Below are positions 36,158 through 49,554 of a stretch of DNA of 64,000 nucleotides, piece by piece (the stretch's first letter is position 1; every line of letters begins with the position of its first letter). The stretch comes from Coprinopsis marcescibilis (lineage: Eukaryota; Basidiomycota; Agaricomycetes; Agaricales; Psathyrellaceae). Under the pieces are notes generated by a model, which was not told the origin of the DNA, searched no databases, and worked only from the letters and a program-made list of their open reading frames with translations. The stretch covers positions 1 through 64,000 of the forward strand of contig ML210313.1 in assembly GCA_004369085.1 (NCBI GenBank), read 5' to 3'. Both the position numbers and the translations under genes were made by a program.

Positions 36158-36622
36158 CTTTTGCGCCTTAAACTCTTCAACTAGAGGCCCACGTTTTCAA
36201 AGGATTTCTAGAGCTGATCTTTTGCAGCTGAACGGAGGGTGCGTTGAATAATTGCCCAAAATTACCCTGCAGATGCGCGATTTTAGTCCCAGGGCACAAG
36301 TGTTCCCGATAACAGAGTCGATAGAGATGATAGAAGGAAACAAGACATGGCCAACGATTTGAACAGCGTCAAAAGCCGAAATCATCCTCCGAACCTATTT
36401 GAGCTCCTTCCCGATCGGGCCACAAAGCCCCTATCATACTAGACCAGTCCAGACCACCCGCCCGTTACCGTCATTGGAAATGTGTCATCAATGTCGTTAA
36501 GAGTCGTTACACGAACACAATGTCTAGATACAAGTACACGAGAGCAACCTTCATTGCGTGAATCCAGGTGAGTCCAAAACAAAGCCAAGATCTACAAACG
36601 GAGCCGGAGGGAGGAAGTGAGA
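36158..36622. other. Intergenic between ARD1 and GLE1
   Basis: About 465 bp with no coding frame. It holds the ARD1 promoter and the GLE1 3' end. Confidence 0.6.
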
Positions 36623-39231
36623 TTACGACTTCTTCTCCCCTCTCACAATTCTCTCTACTTCCATTTGCACTCTTGCACGCGCAGCTCGACCTTCGGCAGT
36701 CTTCCCTCCGAGGACAATATTTTCTTTGGGTGCTCCGGGTGTAAGAGTCGCTTCCGAGATTGCCCGCTCGGGATACAAGCCGGTCGTGGCACCGTCATAC
36801 ACAAGTTGCAACACCTTGACCCATTGATGACCCCAAATGTCGGCCGCTTCAGCCCCAAGAACCTCCAAAGCAGCTAAAAGAGCAAGTGTGGTAAGCATCA
36901 ATCATAGAGTAAGACCAAACGAGGACACCTACTATGGACAAGCTCGGCACCGATACCAGTCTCCAACAACGGTCTGACAGCAGCCATCCTTGCGAACCAC
37001 ATCCAGAATCTGGCGATTCCAAACGGACTCTGCCCACCACCCCCTCCTTGACCAGACCCGGGTCCATCAATAAACGCTCGATCAGGGTGCCGCAGCTGCA
37101 CCTTCACAATCTCCCAATATACTCGGACCATGCCCGAGATCCTAATCGTATATTCCGCTAGTGTTTCCAGATTTGCAGGTCTAGTCGACCCGTTTCCGCT
37201 GTTTCCTTCCGCAGCACTTTCGCTCTTCCTATACCCCATGACGTACCACCGCTCGCCGGCGCCTCCACGGCCTCTGCCACGTTCTTTGGGCCCTTCACCC
37301 CACTTGCGGCCGTCAGCGTCCTTTTCATAGGGCACGACAGTGGGAATGACCCAGCCTCCAGTGCGTTGCACGTATTTCGCCCAGAAGATCTCCCTGAACA
37401 CCCCGTCCAAGGTCGTCAACAGGTTGAAAGCAACATGTGCAATGGGTAAAGCGGCTTTCTTTTCAGCGGTGACCTCCGTTTCTGCTTGCAAAAGGATAGC
37501 TTTGGCAAGGGATGAACATAGAGCGGTGTAGACCAATGGTCTGTGAGGTGGTACAGGCCGCAATAGTTGAAGCAGTTCAGTGGACTAGAACAGTGGTTTT
37601 AGTAGGGCTGAAATGGAAAGAATGGAAAGAGTGGATGGCACGTACAACCCGGTTGATAGAATCTGTGTCGTTCGTGACCTGCCCAACTTTTGGCGTAATC
37701 TTCCTGCGATACTCATTGAATATTTTCTTCGTCTCTCGATCGGATTTCACGACGGCCATGACTGTGTCTTTCAGTTGCTACACAGTGTGATCAGAGAGGG
37801 TATAAAAAATGACAGAGTCAAACATACCAGTAAGGTCGTTCTTGCCAACTTCCACTCCTCTGAAGAGGTCCTATACCCAAAGGCCTCCCTTGCCTCTCTT
37901 TCTTTCTGGTTCTTTGCGAGGCCCAGACGCTCCTCTTCCTCTCGTTTCTTTACAGCCTCTTCTTCCCTCTTCCTGGCGTCTTCTTCTTCTTGCCGCTTTC
38001 TATCCTCTTCCTCCTTCCTCTTCCTCTCAGCCTCCTGCTGCTGCTCAATCTCTTTCCTCTTCTTATCCTCCGCCTCCTTTTTCACCCTCTCCGCCTCCTC
38101 CTTCTTTCTCTGCTCTTCTTCTCGCTTCTTCCTTTCTTCTTCAAGACGAGCTTTCACTTTGTTTTCCTCGATCCCGATGACACGTTCGATCCTCTCCCAA
38201 AGTTCTTTGTCCCCCTTCTTCCACTGCTCTCTCAATATGGACTCGTCGTTGTCATGCTTTAAGCGTATGCGACGAAGCTGAGTAAGGACCTGGTCCATCT
38301 GGTTTCGATGTTGCGCTTCAAGGGTCTGTCGCGCATTGGTTTCGGCTTGCGACAGAGAGGCATCCAGCGAGCTGTTGATCGTCTCGTGCTGTCTACGGGC
38401 CGATTTCTGTTACAAGGTCATTAGCATGCGCCGGATAGCACAACTAGAATATGCAACGTACGAAAGCTTCATTTTTCGTGTTCTTTTCCCATTCCTCATA
38501 AGGGTCATGGTATCTGGTACGCATCCGAATTGAGGCAACAGTTTCGTCCAGACGCTTGTACTTTTCCGGGCTGCGCATTGTGCGTTCCAGGCTTGCTCTC
38601 AAAGGATCCCTGTCCTCCAGCTTCAAACGCGACCTATCGCCACAAAGTCAGCAACGGGAACTATTTCTTTGAACAGATGGCGTACCCAGTCCCCTTGGAG
38701 CCAGAAGCAGATATACTGGTCGGGTATTCATCCAACACCTCCGGCCCTTTTGCTTTGCCCTTGCCTTTCGGCAGCTTCTTCAGACGTTGGCCCGTCGCAC
38801 TCGTGGATATCGTGAAATCGAAAGATTCGTCCGAGCTCGACTCGCTCCCGTCGCGTGACAGCGTCAGCTTCACGCTATCGCCTTCCTCGAACGACGATTC
38901 GCTAGAAGAGGAAACGGGGCCATCTGAGCTTGACGAATCGTACGCTCCGCCACCATAGCCATCATGTGGGCCATCTTCAACATCAGACCCAGAGTTCGAG
39001 TCGTCAGAGTCGTCTCGCAATCCGAATGAGGTTCCTCGTCTGTACGTTGGTTTTGGCGATACCGCAGCTTTGGGTGGAGGCACGAGCTTCGTTCTGTGCT
39101 TCTTCGTGCGCTTTGTAAGTGATTTAGTTCTGTAGATAGACAATTAGCATCTCGAACGCGACAATTTGGTGATTCATGGCCTACCCTCGAACCGGTGATG
39201 GAGACGGAGACCTGGGTAGTCCAAACCTCAT
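36623..39231 (-). CDS. GLE1: Nucleoporin/mRNA export factor Gle1
   Basis: Gle1 sits at the cytoplasmic face of the nuclear pore and, with inositol hexakisphosphate, activates the DEAD-box helicase Dbp5 to release mRNA. Seven exons (39231-39185, 39129-38686, 38633-38462, 38406-37828, 37777-37646, 37584-36933, 36873-36623) give 758 residues. The N-terminal 160 residues are Ser/Asp-rich and disordered. A long Glu/Arg/Lys coiled coil follows (about residues 250-400). The C-terminal GLE1 domain begins near KSDRETKKIFNEYRRKITPK and includes LPIAHVAFNLL, IFWAKYVQRTGGWVIP and ADIWGHQW. A Gly/Arg-rich insert (GRGRGGAG) interrupts this domain. Identification is secure. Confidence 0.92.
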
Positions 39232-40421
39232 TTCAGCGCTCCTTTCTCTTGGGTTGAGCGAGGAGTAGTGTTTAAATCACACTTGTAGTCCCCTCCGCCT
39301 TCTTCGAGCTAATAGCCTAAAGGGCCATGACATTAACTATGACCAATGAAACTCAGTCAACTAACTCAACATACCTGGAATCTATCAAGCTGGATCTAAG
39401 AGCCAAGTCCGGCAGTCTCAGTTTGCAGTGGACTGACTGCTCGCAAGTTTGCGAGCTGGTGGTAGGAGGAAGCAAGACAGGATTGTTGTGACCATCCGTC
39501 GGCGCGCCTCGAGGTAAGTGTGATCACGTGCAGTATGTTTCTGTGGCCGATTTCCCGACGTAGCGACGCGTCGGTATTTTTCCTGATATAGATCACAGAG
39601 TCCGCCTACCGTCTGTACTACGCAAACGTATTAGGTAGGGCTCACTCTCTGATTTGAAGGTGAAGTGAATTTTGTTGACGCAAGTATCGACTCTTCTCAT
39701 CCCTTAGCAGCGATAAGGAAGGAAATTGCCTGTGAGAGTTCGTATCCAAATCGTTTAAGTGTAGCTTAAACTTGTGTGAGGCCCGAGCAAAACGGGACGG
39801 GAAACAGGACCGATAGTTCAATTTGCTCACTTAGCCGTCTAAATACCCCTGTAAGTGTGCTACATTCCGTAGAAAGTGATGAGCTCTGTCGTCCACCATC
39901 ATTGAATGAGCGCCCGTGAATGACGGCCTCGGGGCGACCCTCGTAAGATCCCAGATTGAGCCGACAAGACATCTCAGCTAAGCGCCCACACCTCCTCAAT
40001 TGGCATCGGTGCCGGACGTACTCGTCATTCTGTCCGGCGGACATTCTGCGGGAACGGTGTGACTGCATTTCGCCTCATATTATACTATGCGTGGATGTTG
40101 AAGTCGTCGGTTACTTACCATCGATATGGGTATGTAGATGTTCACAAGTGTCCTATTACTGACATTCTGGACAGCCTCGAGCCTATAGCATGCTGGTCCT
40201 GCTTGGCGGAAGGATCTCGGGCCTATTACGTACGAAAATACTGAGCAAACAGTTTCTTTATCTGCGCTGTTATTAAACGGCCTAGGCGTAGCCAGTGGCT
40301 TGCTGTTTGAGGCATGTCCATTGTTGGGGTAATATACAATTCTTATTGATTCTCGTTTGAAAGATAAATCACAGTGAAAACAAGCGACGATCGAAGGTTG
40401 AGGGACGAATATATGTAGCGA
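39232..40421. other. Intergenic, no supported gene
   Basis: About 1.2 kb between the GLE1 start and the profilin 3' end. Only short random frames are seen. Confidence 0.5.
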
Positions 40422-40990
40422 TTAATAGCTGACGGAAATCAGATAATCTGCAAGGCTCTCGACGATTGGTGTTGCCTCCGCTGCCTGGATGGGTTCTTCG
40501 TAGATCGCTACGAGGATGGCTTGCTTCGTCTTAGCAATGATCGCGCCGTTGGCCTAAAGAAAGAGTGTCAGCTTGAGGGCAAGGAAGTGCAAATAACCTG
40601 ATACATACGCCCTGCTTGAGGTAGATACTTCGGTCGGTCAGCCGCAGAGTGAAGTACTTGACGCCAGCAAGGCGCAGGCCATTTGCTTGCACTTGATCAG
40701 CTGCACCATTGAACGCATTCTTAGCAGCCGATACAATGGCGGCCTGTTCCTCGGGCGACAGCTGCGAGAAATTCGACCATCGTGAGTACATTCAGACCAG
40801 CAGGACGCTTGCAGCTTACGGTTAGGTTGGAAGATGTGGCCCAAACCCCTCCTTGCTGACCGAGGATCGCTGCTCTGGCTACCTTGCCAGTTCCAACAAG
40901 ATTGGTATCGACGTAGGCTGTAATGAGCGCATCTAGTTAGCATCTTGAGCCATCTAGGTCTTCGATGACAGAGATACCTTGCCAGGACAT
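40422..40990 (-). CDS. PFY1: Profilin
   Basis: Profilin binds actin monomers, poly-proline and phosphoinositides and controls filament growth. Four exons (40990-40978, 40917-40820, 40761-40609, 40553-40422) give 131 residues. The start is MSWQAYVDTNLVGTG, followed by AAILGQQGGVWATS, then YFTLRLTDRSIYLKQG, ANGAIIAKTKQAILVAIYEE and a C-terminal ADYLISVSY. This is the complete family pattern, including the WQ/Y poly-proline binding face at both termini. The first exon of only 13 nt is common in fungal profilin genes. Confidence 0.96.
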
Positions 40991-41465
40991 ATTTACAAGC
41001 TTCTTGAAAGTAAGTGTAAGGGCGATATAGAATGTGGAGGAGTTGAATGGAAGAAAGGCCGAATAGGCGCAATTATTGGCCCTGCAATGCCAACGGCGGA
41101 GATCGCCCACAGATAAGATCCCGATTACGTCATCTCAAGCACATTTGGCTCTTTTCTAGCCGATTTCTGAGTGATAATGCCTCAGTCTCTCAGGGGATTT
41201 CTAAACCTGCAGTATACTTCCATTTGGTAGCTTGAGTCGAATTGCATGAAAATAACGGGGCTCGAGACGCGTAGTTAATGAATGTCGACGCGTCGCGGAG
41301 GCTCTGGCAGTGGCACGTGATATGTTTTTTCGAACTCCGCTTATTACCCCGATCGTCGGACGAGTCGGTGACGTCGGGAGGTTGACGTTGTCTTACGACC
41401 ACGACCATCTTTTTACTCTCTGCCTTGATCGTAATGATCGTTTGGAGTCTACCAGAGCCAATACA
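40991..41465. other. Divergent promoter region
   Basis: About 475 bp between profilin and the unknown gene at 41466, which run in opposite directions. No frame is supported. Confidence 0.55.
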
Positions 41466-42749
41466 ATGAGCCAGTCTACATATCACAAGAAGCCAAAAGG
41501 CCCAAATCTCGACATAGTGGTGGCAATTCGATATCACGGACTCAAGGCCACACAGTACTTTACCAAATTCACTGACCAGTCCATTTCAACGCTTCGACAC
41601 GACCTTATTGCTTTGAAGATACCGCATCCGAAGAGGGAAAATATCGCTTTAGTCACTCACGGCTGCGTCGAGTTTTCTTGGTTTGATGTAGAACCCTACG
41701 GTGTAGGTTGTGACTCAGCCCCCTTGCCAACTCTGGTGTTCATTGTACTACAGATATTGCACAACAACCTGCTGCAAAAGCTGACCCCGAAGAATCCCGA
41801 GCAAAAACAAGCCTTTAACGCTTTGCTACAAGAACTCTCGATGTAGAGCCGTTTTTATTGCTGCAGGCGTTCCTTTTCTCACTTGATTCTTACAGGACCA
41901 GTGCGACGTTCCGGACAACGTACGTGGAGCGATTGCGTTCTGTAAAAACTATACTGACGTCTTGTTATTCTTTTTAGACCTGTCTCTGGCCAGGCGACCA
42001 CGAAGAAACGTCAGAACCCTTATGCTTCTACAGAAGGACCAAGGAAACGGCAATCTATCGATTACAGGCCCAGTGGGGACAAAGAACAAGCCGCGGTCGA
42101 CTTCATCGAAAATTCGATCGCTGGAGTTCTGACTTCTCACCCAACGTTTGAACCCATTGTCAAACCAGAGCCAGTCGACTATACAATTCCTTCCGCCCCA
42201 CCACCTCTGCCCATACCCGGCCCGAGTGTCAAAATATCTCGGCATAAATACACGACTACAACTCGGGATCATCAAGAACCATATGGCGGTCCTTCGAGCG
42301 CACCTGCATCGCATACCGACTCTCAGACGCAGCTCCCGCAGGAGCACAATCCCACTCAGATTTTACTCAGGGAGTTGTGGAACCTTCGCCGGCAACTATC
42401 CACCGGACTGTCTCGCGAGAAAGAAATTATTCAAGATCTGAAGCACCTCAGTCCGGAACTTTCCTTGCCCACCCCCATGATCAATGGGCTCTCGGACCAA
42501 GCCGAGGTCAAGTGTAAGTAGCACTTTTGCTTTGTCGAGTAACCCAACTCAACTCGGATGATAGCCCTTAATTCACGTCTAGAATCCATCATTCAAAAGT
42601 TCGAGGTTGAGCAGCGGCTGAGAAGGGAGGCGGAAGATGCTCTGAGCGATCTTAAGAGGGAACTGCAAGAGCCCTTCATCCTCCCACAGCTTATTGACGC
42701 TCTCAGCCTGGTTTCGAAACTGAGTTCTCAGATGACCCACGAATCATAA
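41466..42749 (+). CDS. Unknown protein with C-terminal coiled coil
   Basis: Three exons (41466-41842, 41978-42513, 42565-42749) give 365 residues. The N-terminal third looks globular (NLDIVVAIRYHGLKATQYFT, later HGCVEFSWFDVEPYG) with alternating strands and helices. The middle is disordered, Pro/Thr-rich and basic. The C-terminal 120 residues form a coiled coil (LRELWNLRRQLSTGLSREKE, later EQRLRREAEDALSDLKRELQ). I recognise no family. Both junctions use GT-AG in phase, and the second acceptor is atag at 42561-42564. It could be a fungal scaffold or nuclear protein, but nothing in the sequence decides this. Confidence 0.72.
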
Positions 42750-43907
42750 ACTGGTTGTATCCATATATTTATTGGTACGCCTCGAACACATCTCTCAATG
42801 CTGGAGCTGACGAAACTCAAGTACTTACAGTATTTGGCCTCTCCATAATGTGTAATTATATCCCTCTGCCAGCTCGGACCTCGCTGTGGGTCCTGTTGGA
42901 CCTCGTATTGAAATACCGCAGGCTGTCAGCCGGTTAAATCATGGTACCGTAGGAGAAGTAGGACACCAGAGTAAAGCCAGCGCGATAAGTGGTTCGCCAA
43001 TACATCACAGAGTGATCCGCGGTAAGTGGTATCTATCTTTGCATAGCGCTTAGCGTTCTGATACTGTTCTGAAGTATAGAAACATGTGCAATTATCAATA
43101 TGTCCGACAGAAGTACAATAATCCGCAAATGTCATACTATTACGTGCATCAGATTCAACGAAAGGTGGAACCATTTGAATTTCACTGTAGGTTGCCTTTC
43201 GTGGCGCACGATCTTTCAGATCCCTCTCAGTGAACTCAGCGACTAATGGGAGCTATACCCCTTGGAGACTCCCATGTCCATTTGCCTTCGTACCCTGGTC
43301 CATGATATTTTTCCACAGGTTCTCGTACAGCAGTTTCGATCGTCGCCAACTCTGTTGTATCTCCCATCCAGCGAAGGAGGTTAAGGCGGAAGTCTGCTAG
43401 CGACTCAGAATCACTTTCCACCAGGGTGTGAGTGACGTTTTGTCTTTCTATATTTCTGCAGAGTCTGGATTTCCACAGAAAGCCACCTATCTCCCCACCA
43501 CCATCGTGAGATATATATCAACACGCTGGTCCCTGCAGGGTCTTACCAGCTGACCGAAACCCAACGGCGCAGATGTTTTCGCTAGCGCCAGCTTCGTTGG
43601 GATGAAAACCGAGCGTGTACGTGTTCAGCGCATCACATTGACACACACAGAAATGTACGAGAAGGATTCCGATTGAGTTCGCCGTTGTGTGTGCCCTAAC
43701 TGAGCGCTTGACTCGGCTCCTCTGCACGATTCAGATCGGACTGTCAATCAATTTGATCGCCTATACTTGTGCTGTGATTATAACCAGACACTGTTGGTTG
43801 TTTGCGGACTCTCATTCCATTTTCTTCCAGGAACCAGCCCCCTCGCTGCGACGTCCCTGCAGAAGTTCCGCCCAAACACACAACAGACCGCCGGCCCACA
43901 CTTCACG
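42750..43907. other. Intergenic, possible small minus-strand frames
   Basis: Minus-strand frames at 42926-43174 and 43236-43421 have fairly natural composition (LADFRLNLLRWMGDTTELAT; MTFADYCTSVGHIDNCTCFY). The only good intron joining them breaks the frame, and neither starts with ATG in a good context. No gene is called. The right end is the P450 promoter. Confidence 0.35.
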
Positions 43908-46038
43908 ATGGTTTCTTCCTCCGAGGTTCTAGCAGTCTTCATCGGACTATTCTTTGCGTATGTCTTCTACCGGAGACGACGTAGTAATCCACCGCTTCCG
44001 CCTGGGCCAAAAAAGTGGCCGATTGTCGGGAATCTGTTCCAGATTCCGACTTCGTTCGAATGGGAGACGTATGCACATTGGGGAGAGGTGTACAGTGTGT
44101 TTTTATTCTGGCAGTTTAGCGAGAGGCAAGCGTGATTATTGATGTTCTGTGATCCTTTGTAGATTCGGACATTTTGCACCTCGACGTCGCCGGCAAGTCG
44201 ATAATTATTGTCAATTCCATCAAGGCCGCAACAGAGCTGTTTGAGAAGCGTTCAGCGCTGTACTCCAGTCGGTACGTTTGACCAACCCCTCTCCCCACGC
44301 TCCCCGTCACCTAACCTTTTCGCAGAACCCGATTCGTCATGGTCAACGAACTGTAAGTGGCCTGCTTAATTCAATCTTGAATGACCCTAAATACAGATCT
44401 CCATGCGCTTTGACTACAGCATTGGATTTGATTGGCTCTTTGGTTTCATGCCGTACGCAGATGCATGGAAGGAACGTCGTCGATTGTTTCAAAAGCATTT
44501 CCACCCTCTCGACGCGGCCAGCCATCAACCAATCGAACTCGACTTTACCCAGAAGCTCCTCAAGCAACTCTTGCAAACGCCTGATGAATTTATGAGCCAT
44601 ATCAGACAGTGAGCAACGTTTGGTTCATTCGCTTGGGAGCGCATTGTTGATGAGGACTACTCGAATTACAGCATGGTTGGCGCGGTGACGATCACTATCG
44701 CCTACGGACTGCCAATCCAAGCAAGGAATGACCCATACATTGAGATAGCCGAACAGTCTCTTATTGGGTTGGCTGCTGGAGCGGCACCGGGTGCGTTCTT
44801 GGTGGACTCTCTCCCGATATTGAAGCATGTTCCTGCTTGGTTCCCTGGTGCAGACTTCCAGCGTAAAGCCGCTGTTTGGAGGGAGTGGACCAAGAAGATG
44901 GTACAGGTGCCGTTCGAAGACGCGATCAAGGCTATTGTAAGTCTCACCTGATCTTATTACTTGTTCATAAATTGACTGTGGTGTCTATCGTTTCAGGCTG
45001 CGGGAACTGCGATTCCGTCATTTACGTCGATGTGTTTGGAAAACATGGACGAAACGAAGGATAAGGAACACCAGAAGAAGGTCATCCGGGAGACTGCTGC
45101 TACGTTCTTTGTCGGTGAGTGGTAGTAAAAGTGGGATCCTCTGGACATGGCTGACCTTTCTTTCTCTGCAGGTGGTTCCGATACGACGGTTTCAGCAATC
45201 AATACGTTCATGTTGGCGATGACGTGCTACCCCGAGGTGCAAGCCAAGGCTCAGAAGGAGCTTGATCGTGTTCTAGGCAAAAACGTTTTGCCAGACTTTG
45301 GTGATGAGGAAACGCTTCCATACATTAGTGCGATCGTGAAGGAGGTCTTGAGGTGGCAGACCGTGACGCCATTAGGTCGGTGGCTGTTTTCCTGTTCCGC
45401 CCGGTGATCAAATTAACGGAGGCTCTTGCTTAGCGATCCCGCATTGCTTGCTGGAGGATGATGTGTATGGGGGGTACTTTTTACCCAAGGGCTCTATTGT
45501 TGCTGGAAATGCATGGTCAGTTGACCTTTTCCTTATTGATGTTGGTGTTTGGGTGTTGAAGAAGGGTTTAGGGCCATGTTACATGACAAGGACGACTATA
45601 GCCAGCCACTCGCGTTTCAGCCAGAGAGGTTCCTGACGCCTGATGGGAAGCTCGATCCTGAGGTGAGAGAGCCGACGGCTGCATTTGGGTTTGGGAGGAG
45701 GTACGTAAAGGAATGGCTTCATTTCAGGAAAAGTGTGGCTGACGTTCGCTGGTATTGCGGCAGGGTGTGTCCTGGGAAACACATGGCGGCCTCCATGTTG
45801 TTTATCTCGATTTCATCGATATTGTCTGTGTTTGATATTTCAAAGGCCGTGGATGAGAACGGGTCTGTTATTGAGCCCACGAGAGAATACGTTTCGAGTA
45901 TGGTCTTGTGAGTGCTTTCGTCATTTTCTGTGTGCCGCTTTCGCTTATTGGGTATGTGATAGGCACCCACAACCTTTCAAGTGCTCGATCAAGCCTCGTT
46001 CCAAGGCAGCTGAAGCTGTGGTTAATGCTTTAGGTTGA
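43908..46038 (+). CDS. Cytochrome P450 monooxygenase (first of two)
   Basis: A microsomal haem monooxygenase of 509 residues from eleven exons: 43908-44094, 44163-44271, 44326-44352, 44420-44608, 44672-44936, 44997-45114, 45172-45375, 45434-45515, 45572-45700, 45764-45907, 45963-46038. An N-terminal membrane anchor (LAVFIGLFFAYVFY) is followed by the Pro-rich hinge LPPGPKKWPIVGN. The oxygen-binding I-helix is GGSDTT, the ExxR motif is KEVLR, then FQPERF and the haem loop FGFGRRVCPG with its Cys ligand. The acceptor of intron 3 must be ctacag at 44414-44419. An apparent earlier acceptor at 44396 would break the frame. It resembles agaricomycete P450s annotated as O-methylsterigmatocystin-oxidoreductase-like, but the substrate is unknown. 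Confidence 0.93.
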
Positions 46039-46410
46039 TGTTCCTCCCGTTTGTTGGGTCTCGATTTGGACGTTGGGCACCCACAGTTTGATATGAAAAA
46101 GAAGAGAAAACTTATTATATAGTGCATGCACGCGACACCCGAATGGTATAATCCGTGTCTAATTATTCTAGTATACCACAGTTTTGCTTGTAGCCTATTG
46201 AAATGTTGACGACTGCTTGTGTATTTATCTGTAGCGTTGTTGTACTATTGCATTCTCTTTCCCTGATAGGGTGAACGCGTTCAACGCTGTCTCGTACGTG
46301 CGATCCGTTGCAATTAAGATGACTATTATAGCTTTGCCTTTTTGCAGTTGAATTAGACGAATAGCAGTTTACACAGATAAATCGATAGGAAAGATAGTTA
46401 TCCTGCATGC
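46039..46410. other. Convergent intergenic region
   Basis: About 370 bp between the P450 stop and the stop of the minus-strand gene. AT-rich 3' sequence. Confidence 0.6.
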
Positions 46411-47055
46411 TCAGCGCCACCAACCACAGCCCCACGAGAGCTGCTCAAGATGCGACTTTACCATCTTATGGATGCGACCTTCGAGGCCATCTCCGACTGT
46501 TTCTAGTTCAATGATGCCAACCGATAGCCTTAACGCAAAGTATTTCTCGATGTCGATGTAGATTTCGTCGATGGCATTCTCAGAGACCCCAATAGCCCTT
46601 GTATCTGCCAAGCAGTGCCAGAGCGCGTTGAATTTTCTACCGTTGTCGATTTTTACACCATGGTGACTCTGAATGTGGTCTTTGAGCATATACACTGGGA
46701 TCAGTTCGTTGCAAAGGGAGCTAGGCCCTGTGGCCAGCGACAGTCAACAAAGGAGTTTCCGAGCAGTTGTGCGCATTTGCGTCGGGTATACTGGAACTCG
46801 GCGAACAAAGGAAGGAGTCGTTCTTTGGAAGCCAGTTCCAACGACTGGTAGGCGAATTTGAGCCAGTATTTGTCCAAGCTTTCGTTCCTTTTTGAAACGT
46901 TCGGTCAGGTCTCGGATACTCAGATTTGATGGGTAGTTGTGTGGTAGAGGCACTCACGCCTTTGTGAATTCCACTGCGGTGAAGTGAACGGGGGTATTTG
47001 CTTGTATGATGTGACCACGGTAAGGCGGAGACGCTGCAGGTGGGTGGCTCAGCAT
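46411..47055 (-). CDS. Unknown helical protein, 164 residues
   Basis: A three-exon model (47055-46958, 46878-46792, 46720-46411) gives 495 nt in frame. It reads MLSHPPAASPPYRGHIIQAN, then FTKALDKYWLKFAYQSLELA, ELIPVYMLKDHIQSHHGVKI, IYIDIEKYFALRLSVG and a C-terminal LSWGCGWWR. The composition is natural and mostly helical, with no signal peptide or membrane segment. Intron 2 uses a gtatac donor at 46791 and a cctag acceptor with a ttgac branch-like site. No family is recognised. Its place between two P450 genes may be chance. Confidence 0.62.
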
Positions 47056-49554
47056 CAGCAATTGGCAATTTCGGAGACTCATGGACGGTAGAGGCAAGGA
47101 AGGGCAAACCTGGGTAAGGAAAGGCGCAGAACAACCTGAGGCTTTATTTTATTGGTGGTACCGATATCAAGGGGCCACTGGAACCACTTCAGGACCCGCC
47201 TTATTCGACAGCGCCTTTCAAGCAGCTACCAGGTATGAATGCACCATTGTTATATCTTGAACCAGCAACCGGTTAATCCAATCCGGTTGGTCCATTCAAC
47301 ATTGGACCTGTACTATAGTCTGACCAGCATTACTGACCGTCGGCCCTTGCCGCGGTGACGTGAATATGGATGAACGACCTAGTAAAAAGCGGGGTTCAGT
47401 GATAAGAGAGATGTCTCCGGTACCAATGGCATCGGGAGTACATGTACCATGATCCTATAAACCGTGTAGGTGCCTCTCCAAATCATATGAGTTGTATACC
47501 TGGGTATACATACTCTTCATTATGCTGATAATGGAACAAGCAAGATGAATAAAAGGTCAAAACCGTGGAAGTGACTTGAATGCTGGTTGAAAGGGGCTCT
47601 GTCGCGCGTCGGTCCTCCGGATGGCTTGTAAATCCACAAGAACAAACACCAAATATTTGTATGGCCCGTGCGCAGAACACCCGCCAGTATATAATGCGTA
47701 CTCCGACTTTTTGATTCTTTACCACTCTGGCCTTTTGGCTTAGATCAAGTGTAGTATCTGTTCTTAATAGTTTAACCACTATTATGAAGGCACCGCCTTC
47801 ATTATTGGTTATCTTATTTTTGCCGCCCCAGTTCCTCGAGCTCTGCTTGCAACTCGAGGACGCGATGACCTCGCCACTGCAGTACCGGCTTGTGTCGTCG
47901 GGGGATCCCCTGGCTTTTGCGACTATCTCTTTGCTTTTGTTTTGGAGCTCGTCAGTTGATGATGCTTTGAACTGGCGCAAAAAGACAAGTCTAACAAAAG
48001 CCTTTCTTTCATTTTGGATTGTGCTTTCCTTGCGAGATTTTGTTGATACCTCATTTGGAGAGGTAAGAGGAGGAGGAAGTGGCGTACTTCAGTCCCAGTG
48101 CGTAGGTTCCATTTTGTGGGAGTTCATGCTAGCAATGTGTTAAACTACGCGTCCGAACTTGCCTCTTACTACTACTACCACCACCTTGACCGCAAGCAAC
48201 CAGCGTGGTGCCAATTTCCAAGCCATACACATTTACAGCGCAAACGCGGACCCTTCGAGTACTAGTATCCTAGTACCGAGCTGACATGACTCCCTTGTCT
48301 GTGTCAAACGGTGGTGCAGAATGACAACCAATGGTACGACGGGTGTGCGTCGGTTGTGACACTACTGATGGTAGCGCATTAGCAGAATCCTCTCCCCGTG
48401 TAACGTATGTTCGGGTTGCCAGAAAACTCGGAGTCTCCAAATAGCGCCATCAAGCGGCTTGTTTGGAGGTAACACTGACAGTGGGGTTGGAATTGCAGCG
48501 GCACATTTCACGATGCCCTTTTGTTGCGAAGTGGCGTGAGCGCCAGTTCCGAGGGTGTACGACTCCTTGGACTCTCTCTCAAGGCTCTCACCGAAGACAG
48601 ACCGAGTTCTCAATCGTGCTAAACTGGACTCAGCGGTGCTTTCTGCCAATGGCCGTCAGGATGCGATGCGACGCCAATTTTCAAAGCCCAGAAAACTGGT
48701 ACTGTTCACAGTCGTGAATGTGCACAGTCATTGGTGGGTGTTCATTACTGAATGGTCGTTTTCTCACTTGTTTGATCATCTCTCGAAGCTTCGGTTCACT
48801 TGGCTGTGATAAAGGCGGAGACGTTCAGAAGTCCGTCCCAGATCTGCATATGAGGACGATAAGATCTACCCATCGCTCCGTGTTCCAACTGCGGTACACT
48901 TGTCTTCGGGCATGAATTTATCCGACGATGCTCTGATACCACAGGTGGACTTATGCGCTTAGGTGTTGGGGGTGTCCGTCACTGGGACTATGTCTCCTGT
49001 AATGGAGATATGCACCTCTATTGCCTGCCATAGCAGTAGTGAATAGCCATCCGGAGCATATGTAAACTGAAAACAATGATCATAATGAAGATAATACGGC
49101 ACATTGGCTGCGTAAGTGAATGGTATCTCAATTGTACAATGACGCTTGCAATTCTGATATAGGGCAGAACCGCCAAGATGTGTAGCATTTTACGCGATGA
49201 TGACTTTTAGACTATGTTTCTTTTGTCAAATCGTGTTGAATGCACTGACTTCATTGAACGTCAACTTACCCCAAGCGTACGGCTTGCAGTACCTGCCGAC
49301 AGAACAACGTAACCTGCCTCGATACGCAGCTACTTGTACGCCATATTTGGGTCAGCCTTTTCTGATCTAGCCGTAATATACATTGTCTCTCACCCAAACG
49401 AATGGGTCTTGCTCAAGGGCGGTCAGGTCAGTGCACGTTGCATCCGTCATTCACTCTAGAATTTTACGAACTTACGCTAGGTCCATCCGGTTGGGGAATT
49501 TCAAGCCGTATAGATAAAGGCAGGAGACGAAAGATATGGCCGAGCTTTTGAGCC
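47056..49554. other. Intergenic, no complete gene
   Basis: About 2.5 kb. On the minus strand near 47945-47817 a frame ends in a coil-like HRVLELQAELEELGRQK and a stop. It could be the last exon of a gene, but no upstream exon could be joined. Other frames look random. The right end is the second P450 promoter. Confidence 0.4.

Noticed and set aside
37613..38281. Long plus-strand frame rich in Ser/Leu/Phe
   Set aside because: It is the antisense of the Glu/Lys/Arg coiled coil of GLE1; low-complexity codons keep the opposite strand open.
44353..44419. Apparent frame break in the first P450
   Set aside because: Using the ctacag acceptor (44414-44419) rather than atacag gives NELIGFDWLFGFMPY in frame, so no lesion is needed.
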